Shown piece after piece: positions 1 to 12,040 of a DNA stretch of 64,000 nucleotides. Position 1 is the stretch's first letter, and every line of letters starts with the position of its first letter. This DNA is from Piper betle (Eukaryota; Streptophyta; Magnoliopsida; Piperales; Piperaceae). The notes under the pieces were generated by a model, which worked only from the letters and a program-made list of their open reading frames with translations, ran no database searches and was not told where the DNA came from. A program made the translations under genes and the position numbers. The stretch covers positions 1 to 64,000 of the forward strand of contig JAURVB010007440.1 of the NCBI GenBank assembly GCA_033002965.1, in the 5' to 3' direction.

Positions 1-252
1 AAGAAGTAGAGAGCTGCAGGTGCAACAAAGGCCGGTGACTCATCACCCACTTCCAGAGAAAACATTGCCTCACCACACGAGTAATGCAGGAAGCTTGACT
101 TGCAAATCCACGAAAATCATAAACCAATTCCAGCAGACAACATCATCACCACCCACCCCCCCCCCCGCTCCATAGGATCATAACCTTGATCTTTCTCTAA
201 AGCTTGTTATGTCCCTCCATTGCACCCTTCAACTCTTTCAACCTTAGCAGCC
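1..252. other. 5' flank of the AGC kinase gene
   Basis: No gene is seen. The stretch holds a C-run near 155-170 and pyrimidine-rich sequence before the kinase start. An in-frame ATG at 220 could extend the kinase by 11 residues, but the ATG at 253 gives the more natural N-terminus. Confidence 0.4.
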
Positions 253-1435
253 ATGGACAAGGCAGAGCTAGAGCTAGAGCTAGATCAGCTAGACCCGGAC
301 AAGCTCCAAGCACTTCGTGTTCTCGGCAGCGGCGCAATGGGCACCGTCTTCCTCGCCGGCGGAGCCTGCAGCCGGCAGTTCGCCGTCAAAGTGGTCGACA
401 AGCAGGCCATGGCGGGAAAACCAGACGCCAACCGGCGGGCGAGGTGGGAGATGTCGGTGCTGTCCCGGCTCTCTCACCCTCTCCTCCCCACGCTGCTCGC
501 CGCCGGCGAGACACGGGACCTGCTCCTCTGGGCCATCCCTTACTGCTCCGGCGGCGACCTCAACCAGCTCCGGCACCGGCAGGTCGAGAAGGTCTTCTCG
601 CTGGCCGCGATACGCTTCTACGCCGCCGAGATCGTCCTCGCCCTGGACCACCTCCACCGCCTCGGCGTCGTCTACCGCGACCTCAAGCCGGAGAACGTCC
701 TCGTCCACTCCTCCGGCCACATCATGCTCACCGACTTCGACCTCTCCCGCCACTTCCCCCCGCCCCCTTCCCCCCCGTCCCCGCCGCCACCGCCGCTACC
801 GCCAACCCCGCCGCTGTCGCGTCGGCGGCTGTGGGAGGCGAAAAGGTAAAGTCGGCTCGGATATCGCCAGTGGGGAAGCGGCGGGGGGAGCCGGGGGACG
901 CCAGGTCGTACTCGTTCGTGGGGACGGAGGAGTACATCTCGCCGGAGGTGGTGAGGGGGAGGGGCACGAGTTTGCCGTCGACTGGTGGGCGCTCGGGGTT
1001 CTGGTCTACGAGATGGCCCATGGCCGGACGCCCTTCCGTGGCCGGAGCCGAAAGGAAACCTTCGCCAACGTGCTCGGCTGCCAGCCGGCGTTCATCGGCA
1101 AGCCCACCGTGCTCACCGATCTCGTCTCCGGGCTGCTCGAGAAGGACCCGGCTCGCCGGCTGGGGTACCGGGGCGGCTCCGGCGAAGTGATGCGGCACCC
1201 TTTCTTCGACGGGCTGAGGTGGGAGATGCTGCCGGAGGTGGCCCGGCCGCCGTTCCTCCTCCCGGGAAGAGGACGTGGCGGCGCCGGCAGCAGGGAAGGA
1301 GGCGATGACGATCGGCGGGTACTACGAGCGGCAGTGGCGTCCTCCGGGGCGGCGTCGTCGCCGGTAATCTCCTTCTCGTTGCCGTCGCCGCCGAACTGCG
1401 ACGGACTGAGGGATGACTCTCTGACGGAATTCTGA
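253..1435 (+). CDS. AGC2-type Ser/Thr protein kinase (OXI1/UNICORN-like), interrupted by two frameshifts
   Basis: Intronless kinase of the plant AGC group. In the first frame the start at 253 gives a Gly-rich loop (GSGAMG, residues 26-30), the ATP lysine in FAVKVV (Lys46), catalytic YRDLKPEN (Asp143) and the plant AGC signature DFD in place of DFG (161-163). The activation segment SYSFVGTEEYISPEVV lies in a second frame, and the C-lobe (FAVDWWALGV, GRTPFRGR, kinase end and tail) in a third. The switches fall in a C-rich run (about 751-785) and a G-rich run (about 946-966), each equivalent to one missing base. Counting both, the length is 394 codons plus stop, normal for OXI1/UCN kinases. The tail ends LTEF, a degenerate form of the FxxF hydrophobic motif docked by PDK1. 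Family members act in stress or growth signalling. Either an assembly error or a pseudogene. Confidence 0.85.
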
Positions 1436-4400
1436 CGGTAATATCGTTGATGGATGGAATAATAATGTGCTTATATGGATTATATGTAAGTGGTTATTAA
1501 TTCAATAAGCTAATGAATCAATGTATATATTAGATATAAATTTTAGTGTAATTTATTTTTTGGACTAGATTTAGGATCGAATACAAGGGTATTAGATATC
1601 CAAATTGAATGTGATTTGGTTTGGATCTAATATGTAGCATTTCTAAATTGTAAGGCTTAGTATGAAGGATTGAGGAGTGATATAATCATACGAGTAGTGG
1701 TTTGATAACAGGGAGATAAACAATAATATAAGAAAACCAGAAAAATAAAATATTAATGAATTTGGCTACTTGGTGCCCATCATTGTGTCTTCTTAGAACA
1801 CGAATTTTACAACTTATAGTTACAATCAAGCATCGACCAATTACATAATTATAATTAGATTTTGAGTACATTTTATTTGAGCCCAACCCGGCACCGCCTT
1901 AGATCCAGCCTAATTCACACGACACCACATGCCAATAACATTTTCAAGGAAATAATCCCGTTCCAATTAAATCGTATTCGACTTAAATTCATCCCTAATT
2001 ATTTATTTGGACATGTCACCCAGTCTATATAATCCCGTGAAAGAATAATTTATCAAAAAACAACACCTATAATAATACAATATATTAGATTAGATCATGT
2101 TGGATCCGAAATCATCCCTAGACCTAGTCACCCAGTTATGTCACGGACGGGGGTGCACCAGTTTAGTGATATATCTTATTTGTCTGGTGCCGTATGCGAA
2201 GGGTAAGGGTGTCGCTCTCCGGAGACAATCCAAGAAAAACAACCGAAGAAAAGAAAAGGTTGGCCGGCTTTGTCCCGCACTGCCTTTTACAAGGTACGAC
2301 TAATTTGCTAACAAACCAAATCACTGAGTAATAAACAAGATGCAATGCTTTCTTTTCCAACAGAAGAGAGACTGCCAAAGCTAAATTGTCTGCCACCACA
2401 AAGCAAAGAGACCAGTGTAGAAAGGAATGAAAAGTATACGAACAGTAAGGGCCAACCCAAACAGAAAGAAACAATGCTTTGGTGGGACTTTGAAGGTCCA
2501 TCATGGAGATAATCTTGTAATTTCAAGGGAGCATAGTCAATTAACAGCCCTAGTGGCAACACATTTGGATTCCATTGCTTCCATTTCATGAAACTGCACC
2601 AACTTTTGCCTTGATTTCTTCGTATAAAAATTGGGCATATCGGCCAAATGTGGCCGACCAAGGAAGTTGACAGGGGGTGAAGAAGAAGCACAGTTGGAGC
2701 TGAGCAATTTTAGCTTCGACTGCGGCGAAGATACTGAAGCCAAACAAATGAAAGTCTGTGCTGCTCCGGAATGACAACTTCCAGAGTCCACACCTTTCAA
2801 TTAAAAAATAATTTTATTTTGCTCATATTTAACAGAGATTATGAATATGTGTGAGTATTTTGTGTAAAAATTTCCCAAGACAATCCTAAGGGCCAAAATT
2901 CACACTTGTAGCAGGCAGCTCTCCAATTACATATAAAGCTTTTTAATTAAGAAAGGAGAATAGTTTGTTATTTTTTCATTTAGCGGGGAAATCTAGCCTC
3001 TTTAATAAAAAAATAGGGAAAATATGTGATTCATTTAAAATATTCCACTTAAATAAAAAATAAATTTAGTAATTTTTTTAAAAAATTAGTGATCAAACCA
3101 TGGATAAACTAGTAAAGACCGAATTAAGTCACCCTAATTAAAGGCGGAATAAAAAGTAATTAAATTTAATAACTCTACGTTATAGATAGAGGGCGCCTTT
3201 AAGCCGTTATTAACGTGGCATCCTCATAAGTATTTGCAATAAGTATTTCCACAAATTTTTTCACAAAATCTATATCTTGTCACCCGTGGTCGTAGAAGGC
3301 CTCTTTCAAGCAACTTATCTAAGGTTGTCATTTATATTTTTTTTAAAATAATGTTTTATGTTTTAATAATTTAATTGAATTTTTAAGTTATAATTAAATA
3401 AGAGGAGGTCTCTTTATTATAAAAAAATTCTCTTTTTCAATACTTAGACCTGATTTTTCTACCACCTAATAATATCAAAAAATATTTTCTTTTCATGATA
3501 AAATGCCGTGCAAACAATTAAAGATCAAAAATATTTTTGTAACGTATATATTTTAAATGTTCTTTTATATTTACTGTTGGAATGCTAAGTATTGCCTCCA
3601 GAACGAAATATAAAAATGGTAATATTTGAAGATAGGGTGAGCAAGTCTTGTGTGTGGCACCGTCTAACTTCTTTTCTTCAGCAAGCTTCTAACTTCTCTT
3701 CTTCAACAAGCTTCTAACTGCTTTCCCAATTTCAAATCCAAGCTTGTCTAATCTCATAATTATCGGCCATCATTAGCTCTCCCTATTTTGGCCATTTCAC
3801 CTTCAGTTCCCCCTTTCATGTATCTTCTCATATAATTAAGCATCATTTGTACTCTTAACAAAATTTTAATAGAATTTTCCAAAAATCCGATGGTCATATT
3901 AGTTACGTTATCACATGTAATAGGAGAATTTTAAATTTATTTTTTGTTTTCTTAGTTTTTTTCATTTCTCTGTTGTCTCACATTTTCTAAACCTAAGTCC
4001 AATTTTATTTTAAAAAAATACAAATGATTTAATTTTGCATTGAATAAAACTAATGAAGTAGAATTTGGGCTGAAATTAGTGTCCTAAAATCAAGCTTAAA
4101 GCCAGATGATTCAATAATCTTAATGAATTTTACATTTTAAAATTTATATTATGTCTCAAATGTTATGATATTTTATTTATTTTATATTTTATTTTCTGTC
4201 GTTTAAATGATATTTAGTGTCTCAAATACTCAATTATATATTTATTATTGCAATCGAAACATAATTAACAGAAATCTTAGTTCATGTAACACTTAATGCA
4301 TCAAAAAATAAACATCCTAATTAAGCATTAAAATTATTTAACTATCTTTCATTTCATTTACTTATCCTTAATTGAGCCTAATTTTCCCCAAAATCGTCAA

Positions 4401-4510
4401 TTATAGAAAAAGTATTCCTCAAAATGACCAAAATACCCCCACCCGTCACAATAATCCTTAGTCGCTCCCTTCCTTCTCAAGCTTCCCAATGCCCCCAAAA
4501 ACGTTTCAAA
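1436..4510. other. Intergenic region, no gene recognised
   Basis: AT-rich spacer between the kinase and ribonucleotide reductase. The part from about 2160 to 2800 is less AT-rich and has several overlapping short open frames on the minus strand, none resembling a known protein. The remainder shows only A/T runs. Confidence 0.5.
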
Positions 4511-4519
4511 ATTCCCGCC
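4511..4519 (+). promoter_or_regulatory. E2F-type site in the RNR2 promoter
   Basis: ATTCCCGCC lies about 100 bp before the ribonucleotide reductase start and just upstream of the TATA box. It fits the plant E2F consensus (TTSSCGSS-like). RNR small-subunit genes are S-phase genes driven by E2F in plants, so the position and gene context agree. Binding is inferred. Confidence 0.6.
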
Positions 4520-4534
4520 CACCCCCTCCCTATT

Positions 4535-4540
4535 TATAAA
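4535..4540 (+). promoter_or_regulatory. TATA box of the RNR2 gene
   Basis: TATAAA within TATTTATAAAA, about 80 bp upstream of the ATG at 4621. Confidence 0.6.
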
Positions 4541-4620
4541 ATTCCAGGCAACCCCTTCCCCACCCCACCATCCTGGCCGAAACCCTAATTCGCCGCCGCC
4601 GCCGCCGCTAGCCGGAGAAG

Positions 4621-5612
4621 ATGCCGGCGGTCCCCGAGGAGCCGCTGCTCGCCCCCAACCCGGACCGCTTCTGCATGTTCCCCATCCGCTATCCCCAAAT
4701 CTGGGAGATGTACAAGAAGGCCGAGGCCTCCTTCTGGACCGCCGAGGAGGTCGACCTCTCCCAGGACCTCCGGCACTGGGACGGCCGCCTCACCGCCGCC
4801 GAGCGCCGCTTCGTCTCCCACGTCCTCGCCTTCTTCGCCGCCTCCGACGGCATCGTCATTGAGAACCTCGCCGCCCGCTTCATGGCGGAGGTGCAGCTCC
4901 CTGAGGCTCGCGCCTTCTATGGCTTCCAGATCGCCGTCGAGAACATCCACTCCGAGATGTACAGCCTCCTCCTCGAGACCTACATCCGCGACCCCGCCGA
5001 GAAGTCCCGCCTCTTCCGCGCCGTTGACACCGTCCCCGCCGTCCGCCGCAAGGCCGACTGGGCGCTCGGTGGATCGGCTCCTCCGACTCCTTCGCGGACC
5101 GGATCGTCGCCTTCGCCTGCGTCGAGGGCATCTTCTTCTCCGGCAGCTTCTGTGCCATTTTCTGGCTCAAGAAGCGCGGCCTCATGCCTGGCCTCACCTT
5201 CTCCAACGAACTCATCTCGCGCGACGAGGGACTTCACTGCGATTTCGCTTGCTTGCTGTACGGGCTGCTCAACCAGAAACTGAGCCACGAGCGGGTGAGG
5301 GAGATTGTGTCCGATGCCGTCGCGATTGAGCGGGAGTTCGTGTGCGAGGCGCTGCCCTGCGCGCTGGTGGGGATGAACAGCGAGTTGATGAGCCAGTACA
5401 TCGAGTTCGTGGCGGATCGGTTGCTGGTAGCGCTCGGGGCGGAGAAGGTGTACAATGTGCCCAACCCTTTTGATTGGATGGAGTTGATCTCGTTGCAGGG
5501 GAAGACCAATTTCTTCGAGAAGAGGGTCGGGGAGTACCAGAAGGCGTCGGTCATGGCAAGCTTGAACGGGGATGGGGGTGAGCATGTTTTCAAGCTCGAT
5601 GAGGATTTCTGA
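4621..5612 (+). CDS. TSO2: Ribonucleoside-diphosphate reductase small subunit (R2), one frameshift
   Basis: R2 subunit of class I ribonucleotide reductase, which holds the di-iron/tyrosyl radical and supplies dNTPs with the large subunit in the cytosol. Intronless. The first frame shows Asp76 (SDGIVIEN), Glu107 and His110 ([11 protein letters not shown]) as iron ligands and Tyr114 as the radical residue. At about 5065-5070 the frame shifts by one missing base (CTCGGTGG where CTCCGGTGG or similar is expected). The second frame continues with the Glu of CVEGIFFSG and the Glu/His of SRDEGLHCD, and ends with FKLDEDF, the C-terminal tail that docks on the large subunit. Counting the lost base gives 330 residues, the usual plant length. 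Since the enzyme is essential and both sides are fully conserved, an assembly indel is more likely than a dead gene. Confidence 0.93.
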
Positions 5613-8443
5613 TTGTCTGCTGTTCTTCAACATTGTAATTATCTATCATATATCTGCTTTTGTTTAGATTCTAGGTTGTTCTTGATAAGACTGCTCGTTG
5701 GATTGGGTCTCTTTATTGGTCTTGCGGGCAGTGTCTTATATACTTTGACTGGAATATGATGGTTTCTGTTATTAAGATGTTTTCTTTATCATTTAATGCA
5801 TGGAAGATCAATTTCTGGGCTCAATATTGATACTAGTTCAATGGCGATTGCATCATTTAGTTTATTATGCAGCTACTGACTTGCAGAACAATGCGGAAAT
5901 TTTGAGTTGATAGTTTGAACGTATCAACATTAGTTTGCGTCAAGTTTTCCTGGTGTTGGCAATTTGCTACCTTCTTCTTTTGGTTGTTGCATTATGTAAA
6001 GTGGAATTGAATGACCGCTCTTGTTAAGCCTTTTATCGAGGTTGTTTTGCTGTTGGATTGGGCAATCAATTTATGTATAGCTCTTCTTGAGGTGTTATCA
6101 CTTTAGTGGATGGAAGAGAAAATTGTATACCTTGTCTTCTTTCTTTGTGTGGATTGCCTTGCGTTATAGCTTGCAGAACAAAGTGGAAGTTTTGATTTGA
6201 TAGCTTGAATGTAGGGGCCTAGTTCTTGAGCTAAGTGTTCTTGCATGGAATTTTAACTGGGATGCTGTTTTTTTGTGTTCTAATCTGACTGTTCTTGGGC
6301 TGTGCTCCTGGGCCCAAATTTTATCATCTCTTCGTTTTGTTGTTGCTCTATGAAATTCTATTGTTCTTATATTACAACATTCTCTTGATCATATCATTAT
6401 ACAGTTCTTGACGGCAGTCGAATGATGTGGTATATAGGTGGCAAGCAATATATGTTGATGGTTTGTTCTACAATGTTTAAAGCTATAATTTTCTCTGCTT
6501 ATTTTTTTATCGACAGGAAATTTTTTTGCTTTCTTCCACGTTCCGTCCAGAACTATGAAATCTTCTAAAACTAACCTCTCCACTTTCTGCAATTAATCCC
6601 GGGTAATTCTAAAACCAACTTTTTGTTATTGTGCTTGTCCTTCGTTGGTAATGTATAATGCTTTCCAGTAAGTGGTATTAGATGTAGTGATAGCTTTGTT
6701 ACAAGTTATAACTTTCAGAGCTGGGCCTATTTTATCCTTCATCGGCATTTGGAGTTAGGGTATGGTGTTTTAGTTTGAAATGTGGAGAAAAAAAGGTTGC
6801 AGCGTCGAATAGGCATTTTGCGGAATGCTTTTGTTTTGTCAACTTTGTGAGAAATCACGTTTCTATTCCAACATATGTTTTTGATTTACTACAAACTGGC
6901 GTTAGTTAGTTGTGGCCAAAAGGGATCCTCTGGAGCCCTTATCTTATGTGAGGATATTTTTCTTCTTTGATCCTTATTTGTCGATGAAAATGTCGCTGTT
7001 TGTTCTTCTGAATGACTACCAATACCAAGTACCAAGAGTTGTCACTTCCTCTAGCGTCATCTCGCTTATGAAAATGGCTTATTTCAATTGAATGCAAATA
7101 CATGTTCATTGGCTGTTTTCTTGTAATGTATTCTCTTTTTGGACAAATCTTTCTTTCTTTTTCTTATTACTGTAGATGGATGGCCCCTTGATGAAATGAG
7201 GCAACAAGAACAAAATTTATGATTATTCAGTAGTTTTTGAGTGGCATGGACCCATCTTAATATTTTTTTTATCGTTGACTTGCTGCCTTACTATGGTGGG
7301 CAAGATTTCTATCCACCCTCACTCGTTTGCTGAACGGGTTGTCTTTTTTGTCCTTATTTATAGTTATTTCAAAATATTAATATTAGCTCAAGTTAATACT
7401 TGCATTCAAGAAAAAATAAATAAATAAGTCATTTGAGTAGATTATAAGAACTGCTAACTTTTAAAAAATAAGACCATGTGATTTAAATTGACTTACTCCT
7501 CCCAGTCAGTCTCTGTGTGAATCGGAGCTTCCTAAACAATCTCTATATCAAAATAATATTATAAATAATAAAAAATTATTTAGATTAAAATTATGAATTA
7601 CTCAAGATTTGTCTATCGGTTAAAACACACATGCAATGTGCAATGGGGGAGTAGGACAATCAATTAATATTAAAAAATAATTAAAAATATTAGATAAATA
7701 GTAATAAAAAATATTTTTTAAAAATTAATTGAAAGTGAATGAATAAAATGTCTTCCTTATTAAACAAATAAAAGAAGAAACTCGTAAAAGAAAAAACACA
7801 TGAAACCGTCAATAGATTTTTTTTTTAGAAAAAAAGATGAATAGATCTAAATAATATATGACCATTATTTTTCGAATGAATTGTTAACAATGAATATCCC
7901 AGGGTGATCCAAAAAGAAAAAGGTAAATTTTAAGGAAGACTTTTCAATATAAAAAGGTTTTAACATCCTAAATGCAATTATAAAATACAAAAATTAAGTA
8001 TCCCTGAATGCAATTATCCAAATCTTGTTGACAAAGTCACACCCACCTTTATCCAAAGACAGATATATTTTCTACAAGAGCATCTTTTTGTGACAGCACG
8101 TGCACATGTAAAAGAGAGAAAAGAAAATAAAAACCCTTTATTTGAGGGGTTACTTATATTTACTTATAAAAAACCCTCTGAGAAACAAGGTGTTATTAAA
8201 ATCGAACCCTTTATTGGAGGGGTTACTTATATTTACAAAAAATATAATTTCAACTTGGACTAATATTTATAATTTAAGCAGTTACTTCCAATATATATAT
8301 ATATTTATTGTAATAAAAAACCCGAATATAGTATATCAACCTTGATTACACTTTAGATCCTACTACTTATCTATTTATACACAAAAAAAATCGTATATAT
8401 ATATATATATATATATATACGATCCACGTCATCATAGATCAAT
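5613..8443. other. 3' flank and intergenic spacer
   Basis: The first 1.5 kb is T-rich, unspliced-looking sequence with no recognisable protein; part is probably the RNR2 3' UTR. From about 7360 it is very AT-rich. Two short similar segments (8125-8165 and 8200-8240) share the words ACCCTTTATT and AGGGGTTACTTATATTTAC. No gene is seen. Confidence 0.45.
8395..8420. repeat. (TA)n microsatellite in the caprin-like gene promoter
   Basis: A run of about 13 TA units about 110 bp before the ATG at 8532. A TATAAAT word at about 8444-8450 is the better TATA-box candidate. Confidence 0.8.
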
Positions 8444-8531
8444 ATAAATCTCCCCCTCCCCATCTAAACCCATCCCTTTCCCCAAAAACCTCCCCATTCT
8501 CGACCGCCGCCGCCGCCGCGCGCCGCGGCCG

Positions 8532-11500
8532 ATGGCCACCTCCGCGGCGGCCGATGTCAACGACGGCCCGGTGATGAGCATCATGAACAAGCGCCTGCGA
8601 GCGCTCCGGAAGAAGTACAACCGCATCCTCCAGACGGAGGAGGCGGTCGCCGAGGGCAAGCCCCTCAACAAGGAGCAGGAGGAGCTCCTCCGCTCCAAGC
8701 CCGCCGTCTCCATCCTCATCGACGAATACGATAAGCTCCGCCTCCCGCTCTCAGCCGCCGTCGCCGACGAGATCGCCGCCGCCGCCGATTCCGGCCGCCC
8801 TTCCTCCTCCGACTCCGCCGGCGGCGCCGGGATCGAGGACCTGCTCCGGCTGCTCTACTTCGGGAGCCTGTTCGAGGTGAAGCCGCAGAGCGAGTTCGCG
8901 TCGACCATGCTCACCCGGACGCACGAGAGGGAGTGCTGCCTCACCTACGACTACGTCACCGACGAGGCCACGGATCTGCTCGGCGAGCGCGACCTCGACT
9001 CCATCTCGGCGCTCGGCGGCCTCCTCACCTCCCGCCCGCTTTACTCCACGCTGTCCCACAAGGACGCGCTGCAGAGCTGCGTCGAGCACGCGAGGCGGTG
9101 GCTCTCCAGCTCCGACGAGCCCGTGCTCCCTGGCGCCGATGTTACTTGTACGGGCTTGGTCGATTGGTTGTAGCCTTGTTTGTATTGGGGGTCTCATCTT
9201 TTTTTGTTCTTCTTAGACTTTGTTCATGTTGTTGTCGTGTAGATGCGGGATTGAGGGCGAGATTGTACAAGATTTTGTCTTCGGACTACTTTACCACGGT
9301 GCCGGAGATGAAGGCGACTGAGTATGTGGCTGCTGCTGCTGGGAAGTATTCGGTTGGTCAGACTGTGGTGCCCGATCATGGGGCGTCGCAATCGAGTACT
9401 GAAGAAGAACGTGACGGAGATGGATATTATCATCAAAAGGTAGCTTCTTTGTGTGGTTTCATCACCGTTTGTATGTTCATATGTGCCTGTTGCTGTATGT
9501 CTGTTCAATACGTGAGTTACATAGGCTTCAATATCCTCTTTCTGGAATATTCAATAAGCTTTGTGAACTCATTCATTATGTTTGCAGATGTGAAATCATT
9601 TAATGTAGATAAATATGACAAAGTGCATAATTTTCACTTCTCAATACAGGAAACGGAAATATTTATAAGTGGAAATTTTACTATTGAGAAGTTCATAATA
9701 TACAATATGCAGTGTACTACAAATTTCATCCTTGTAAGACTTATGCATAGAAAATTTTTTAATCCATGGAGAGCCACATTAATGGTTTGTGCCTGAATAT
9801 AAATAACGTAAGTGTTCTTCAAGATTCAAACTTGAACCTAATTTTTGAAAATCTAAATACATTAAGCATAATTCTGTCTTCTTGATTGTTTTACATTTTG
9901 AGTAACCTACCTTAAGATGTGTGTATGGATAGTTTTCAAGAATGTTTTTACTTGTAAGATGCAAGACAGTATCGCTTCGCAATTTGAACTAAATAATGGA
10001 AAGCATGTTACTCAAGTTTCTTCGAAACTAAATGGTGACTTCAGACACAAACAAAAGGCTACTGTAACCTTTAAGTTTTTTATCATATAAAGGGTGTCGG
10101 TGTGTTTGTTGATTTTTGTTATAAAAAATGTTTTATTTATTGTTTGCATTTTCTTAACAATACATTCTTAGACAGATGCTCCAATTGTTTCTCTGCTTTG
10201 GATAAGTTTGTTCAATTTTTCGTTTTTTTCTTTCATTTGCTACGTACAGAATCTGTCTCATCTCGTAAGCGCACTTACTTTCTTTTCTGTCCATCTTGCC
10301 ATTGCACTCGAATTCTTTTATCATTGTTTTCGTTCTTTTTGTCTGTTATGTATTCCCTTATTATAATCACACCAGAGTTCCAACATTGTTAATTTGGGTT
10401 TGAGTTCATGACTAAGTTGACACCTAGCCACTGTAGCTACGGTTGCACTACAATTTATAGGAGCCTGTGATGGGACCTTCCTGTGATGGCCAGGGTGCTT
10501 CTTTCCTGGAGAAAAATTTTGATGCTGGATGCCTTTCTTGACATGAACCCTGCCCTTCCTTTACCTAGGCTTTCTATCAGTAATGCACAGGCATTGGCAG
10601 CATTGAAAATTTTTTATACTAAGTTCATGAACATTGACGTTGTGGAGGACTTCATGTGGTGAAAATTTAAGTTTGCAGATAATAAAAAATTAATTTAATT
10701 TTGAAATGTAGTGGAAGGTTAAAGTGTGTGCAAAGAGGTTGTCAAAAAGGATAAAAAACTCTTTTTAAGTGTTACTAGTTCAGGTATTCTTATTAACTGA
10801 TCAAGATAAATGAGTATATTAAGAGGTTGGTGCTGGATTTGGCTACTATTTTATGTGAATAGAAGCTCCTATGAATACTTATTTGAAAGATTTAGCTTAT
10901 TAGTACCTGAACTTGCTGTATGATTTAAGATCTTGGAAGGTATGTAAAGCCATGGTGAAGATGATTGTGCTGAGATAAATGAATTGGAAGGCAATGCTGT
11001 TAATTCTATGATAATGCTAAGTTAGATGTAATGTTATCTCGTGAATGACTTAGGAAGAATTTGGGTGCTTATGAATGACCGTCTGTACATGTTAAGAGGG
11101 AATTTAGGGTATCTCTTTGGTTCTAGCTATGTCTGCAACAATCACAAATTAAGTTTTCCTCCCCTTTGCAAACTTTGAACATTTTAGTTGTTAAGTCTTT
11201 GTTATGATGATTGAAGTTCTTAAGTTTTAAAATGAGAAAACCTTTTATTCCATATTATATATTAGGATTGACTTTACATCTGCCAAGATGAGGAAAGGAG
11301 TTGCGATTATGTCTTATATATCATCATAATATGTTGGCTTTGAGGATCTCAAAATTTATTTCCACTATATGATTTTTGTTGCATTGCATGTATTTAGCTT
11401 TCGGCTTCTTTTTTAATGCGCCATGAACTGTGATGTGTCTAATATGGTTTGATTTATGAATTAATAATGTGAACTCTTTGGCAGGAGGAAGAAGTTGCTG

Positions 11501-12040
11501 ATTTCCAAGAGACCGAACCATTTGTTGATCAGTCTACTGTGGAAGGTTCTTCTAACGTGGTAGCTGCTTGCATAGCAATTTGTTCTTCCCCCTGTTGGCG
11601 TGGCACGTTATATAATGCTTCTGCTGAATTGTTGTTTAGGATCAACCAGAGACATTGTATTTGGAGGAAGATCACGATGCCCACGAAGATCAATACAAAC
11701 TGCAGGCTGATACAAGCGAACTAAATGAAAATGAAGGAGCAGGGACGAAGGGCTTTGCTCCGCGCAGGGGTTTTTATAACCAAAGGGGAGGTGGGCGTGG
11801 TAATGGCAGTGGACGAAGGGGTTATCCAAATGGCCGCGGGGGCCGAGGTGGAAGAGGAAGTGGGGGTGGCAATTATCAGAATGGCCGAAACCAATCCTAT
11901 GATTATTACCAAAGGGACTACTACAATCAAAAAGTAGAGGCGGTAGATCTGGCGGAATGGGCATGTACGGGAATCAGGGAGGTGGAAATTATGGTGGCCA
12001 TCACGTTTCCCCTGCTGAAGTCATGGAGAACAGGTCCTAA
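8532..12040 (+). CDS. Caprin-like RGG-rich putative RNA-binding protein, one frameshift
   Basis: Four exons by GT-AG signals and phase: 8532-9147, 9243-9439, 11485-11559, 11640-12040. Exon 1 gives a charged helical segment (MNKRLRALRKKYNRIL, residues 16-31), then KPLNKEQEELLRSKP and an all-helical domain. Exon 2 has LRARLYKILSSDYF, exon 3 an acidic stretch ending PFVDQSTVE, exon 4 an RGG/RGR/GNY-rich tail. This order resembles animal caprin-1 (HR1 helix region, central helical domain, acidic segment, RGG tail), an RNA-granule protein; similarity is judged by eye and function is inferred. In exon 4 the frame breaks in a run of five A at 11929-11933. One missing A would restore SRGGRSGGMGMYG and a stop at 12038-12040, giving about 429 residues. 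Without it the tail reads unrelated sequence to 12095. The 2-kb intron 2 holds nothing recognised. Confidence 0.75.

Noticed and set aside
2163..2800. Overlapping minus-strand frames
   Set aside because: Three frames overlap with no domain or plausible exon structure. I could not decide between a decayed gene and chance.
8142..8345. 67-codon plus-strand frame
   Set aside because: Lies in AT-rich spacer with short repeats and has no protein-like features.
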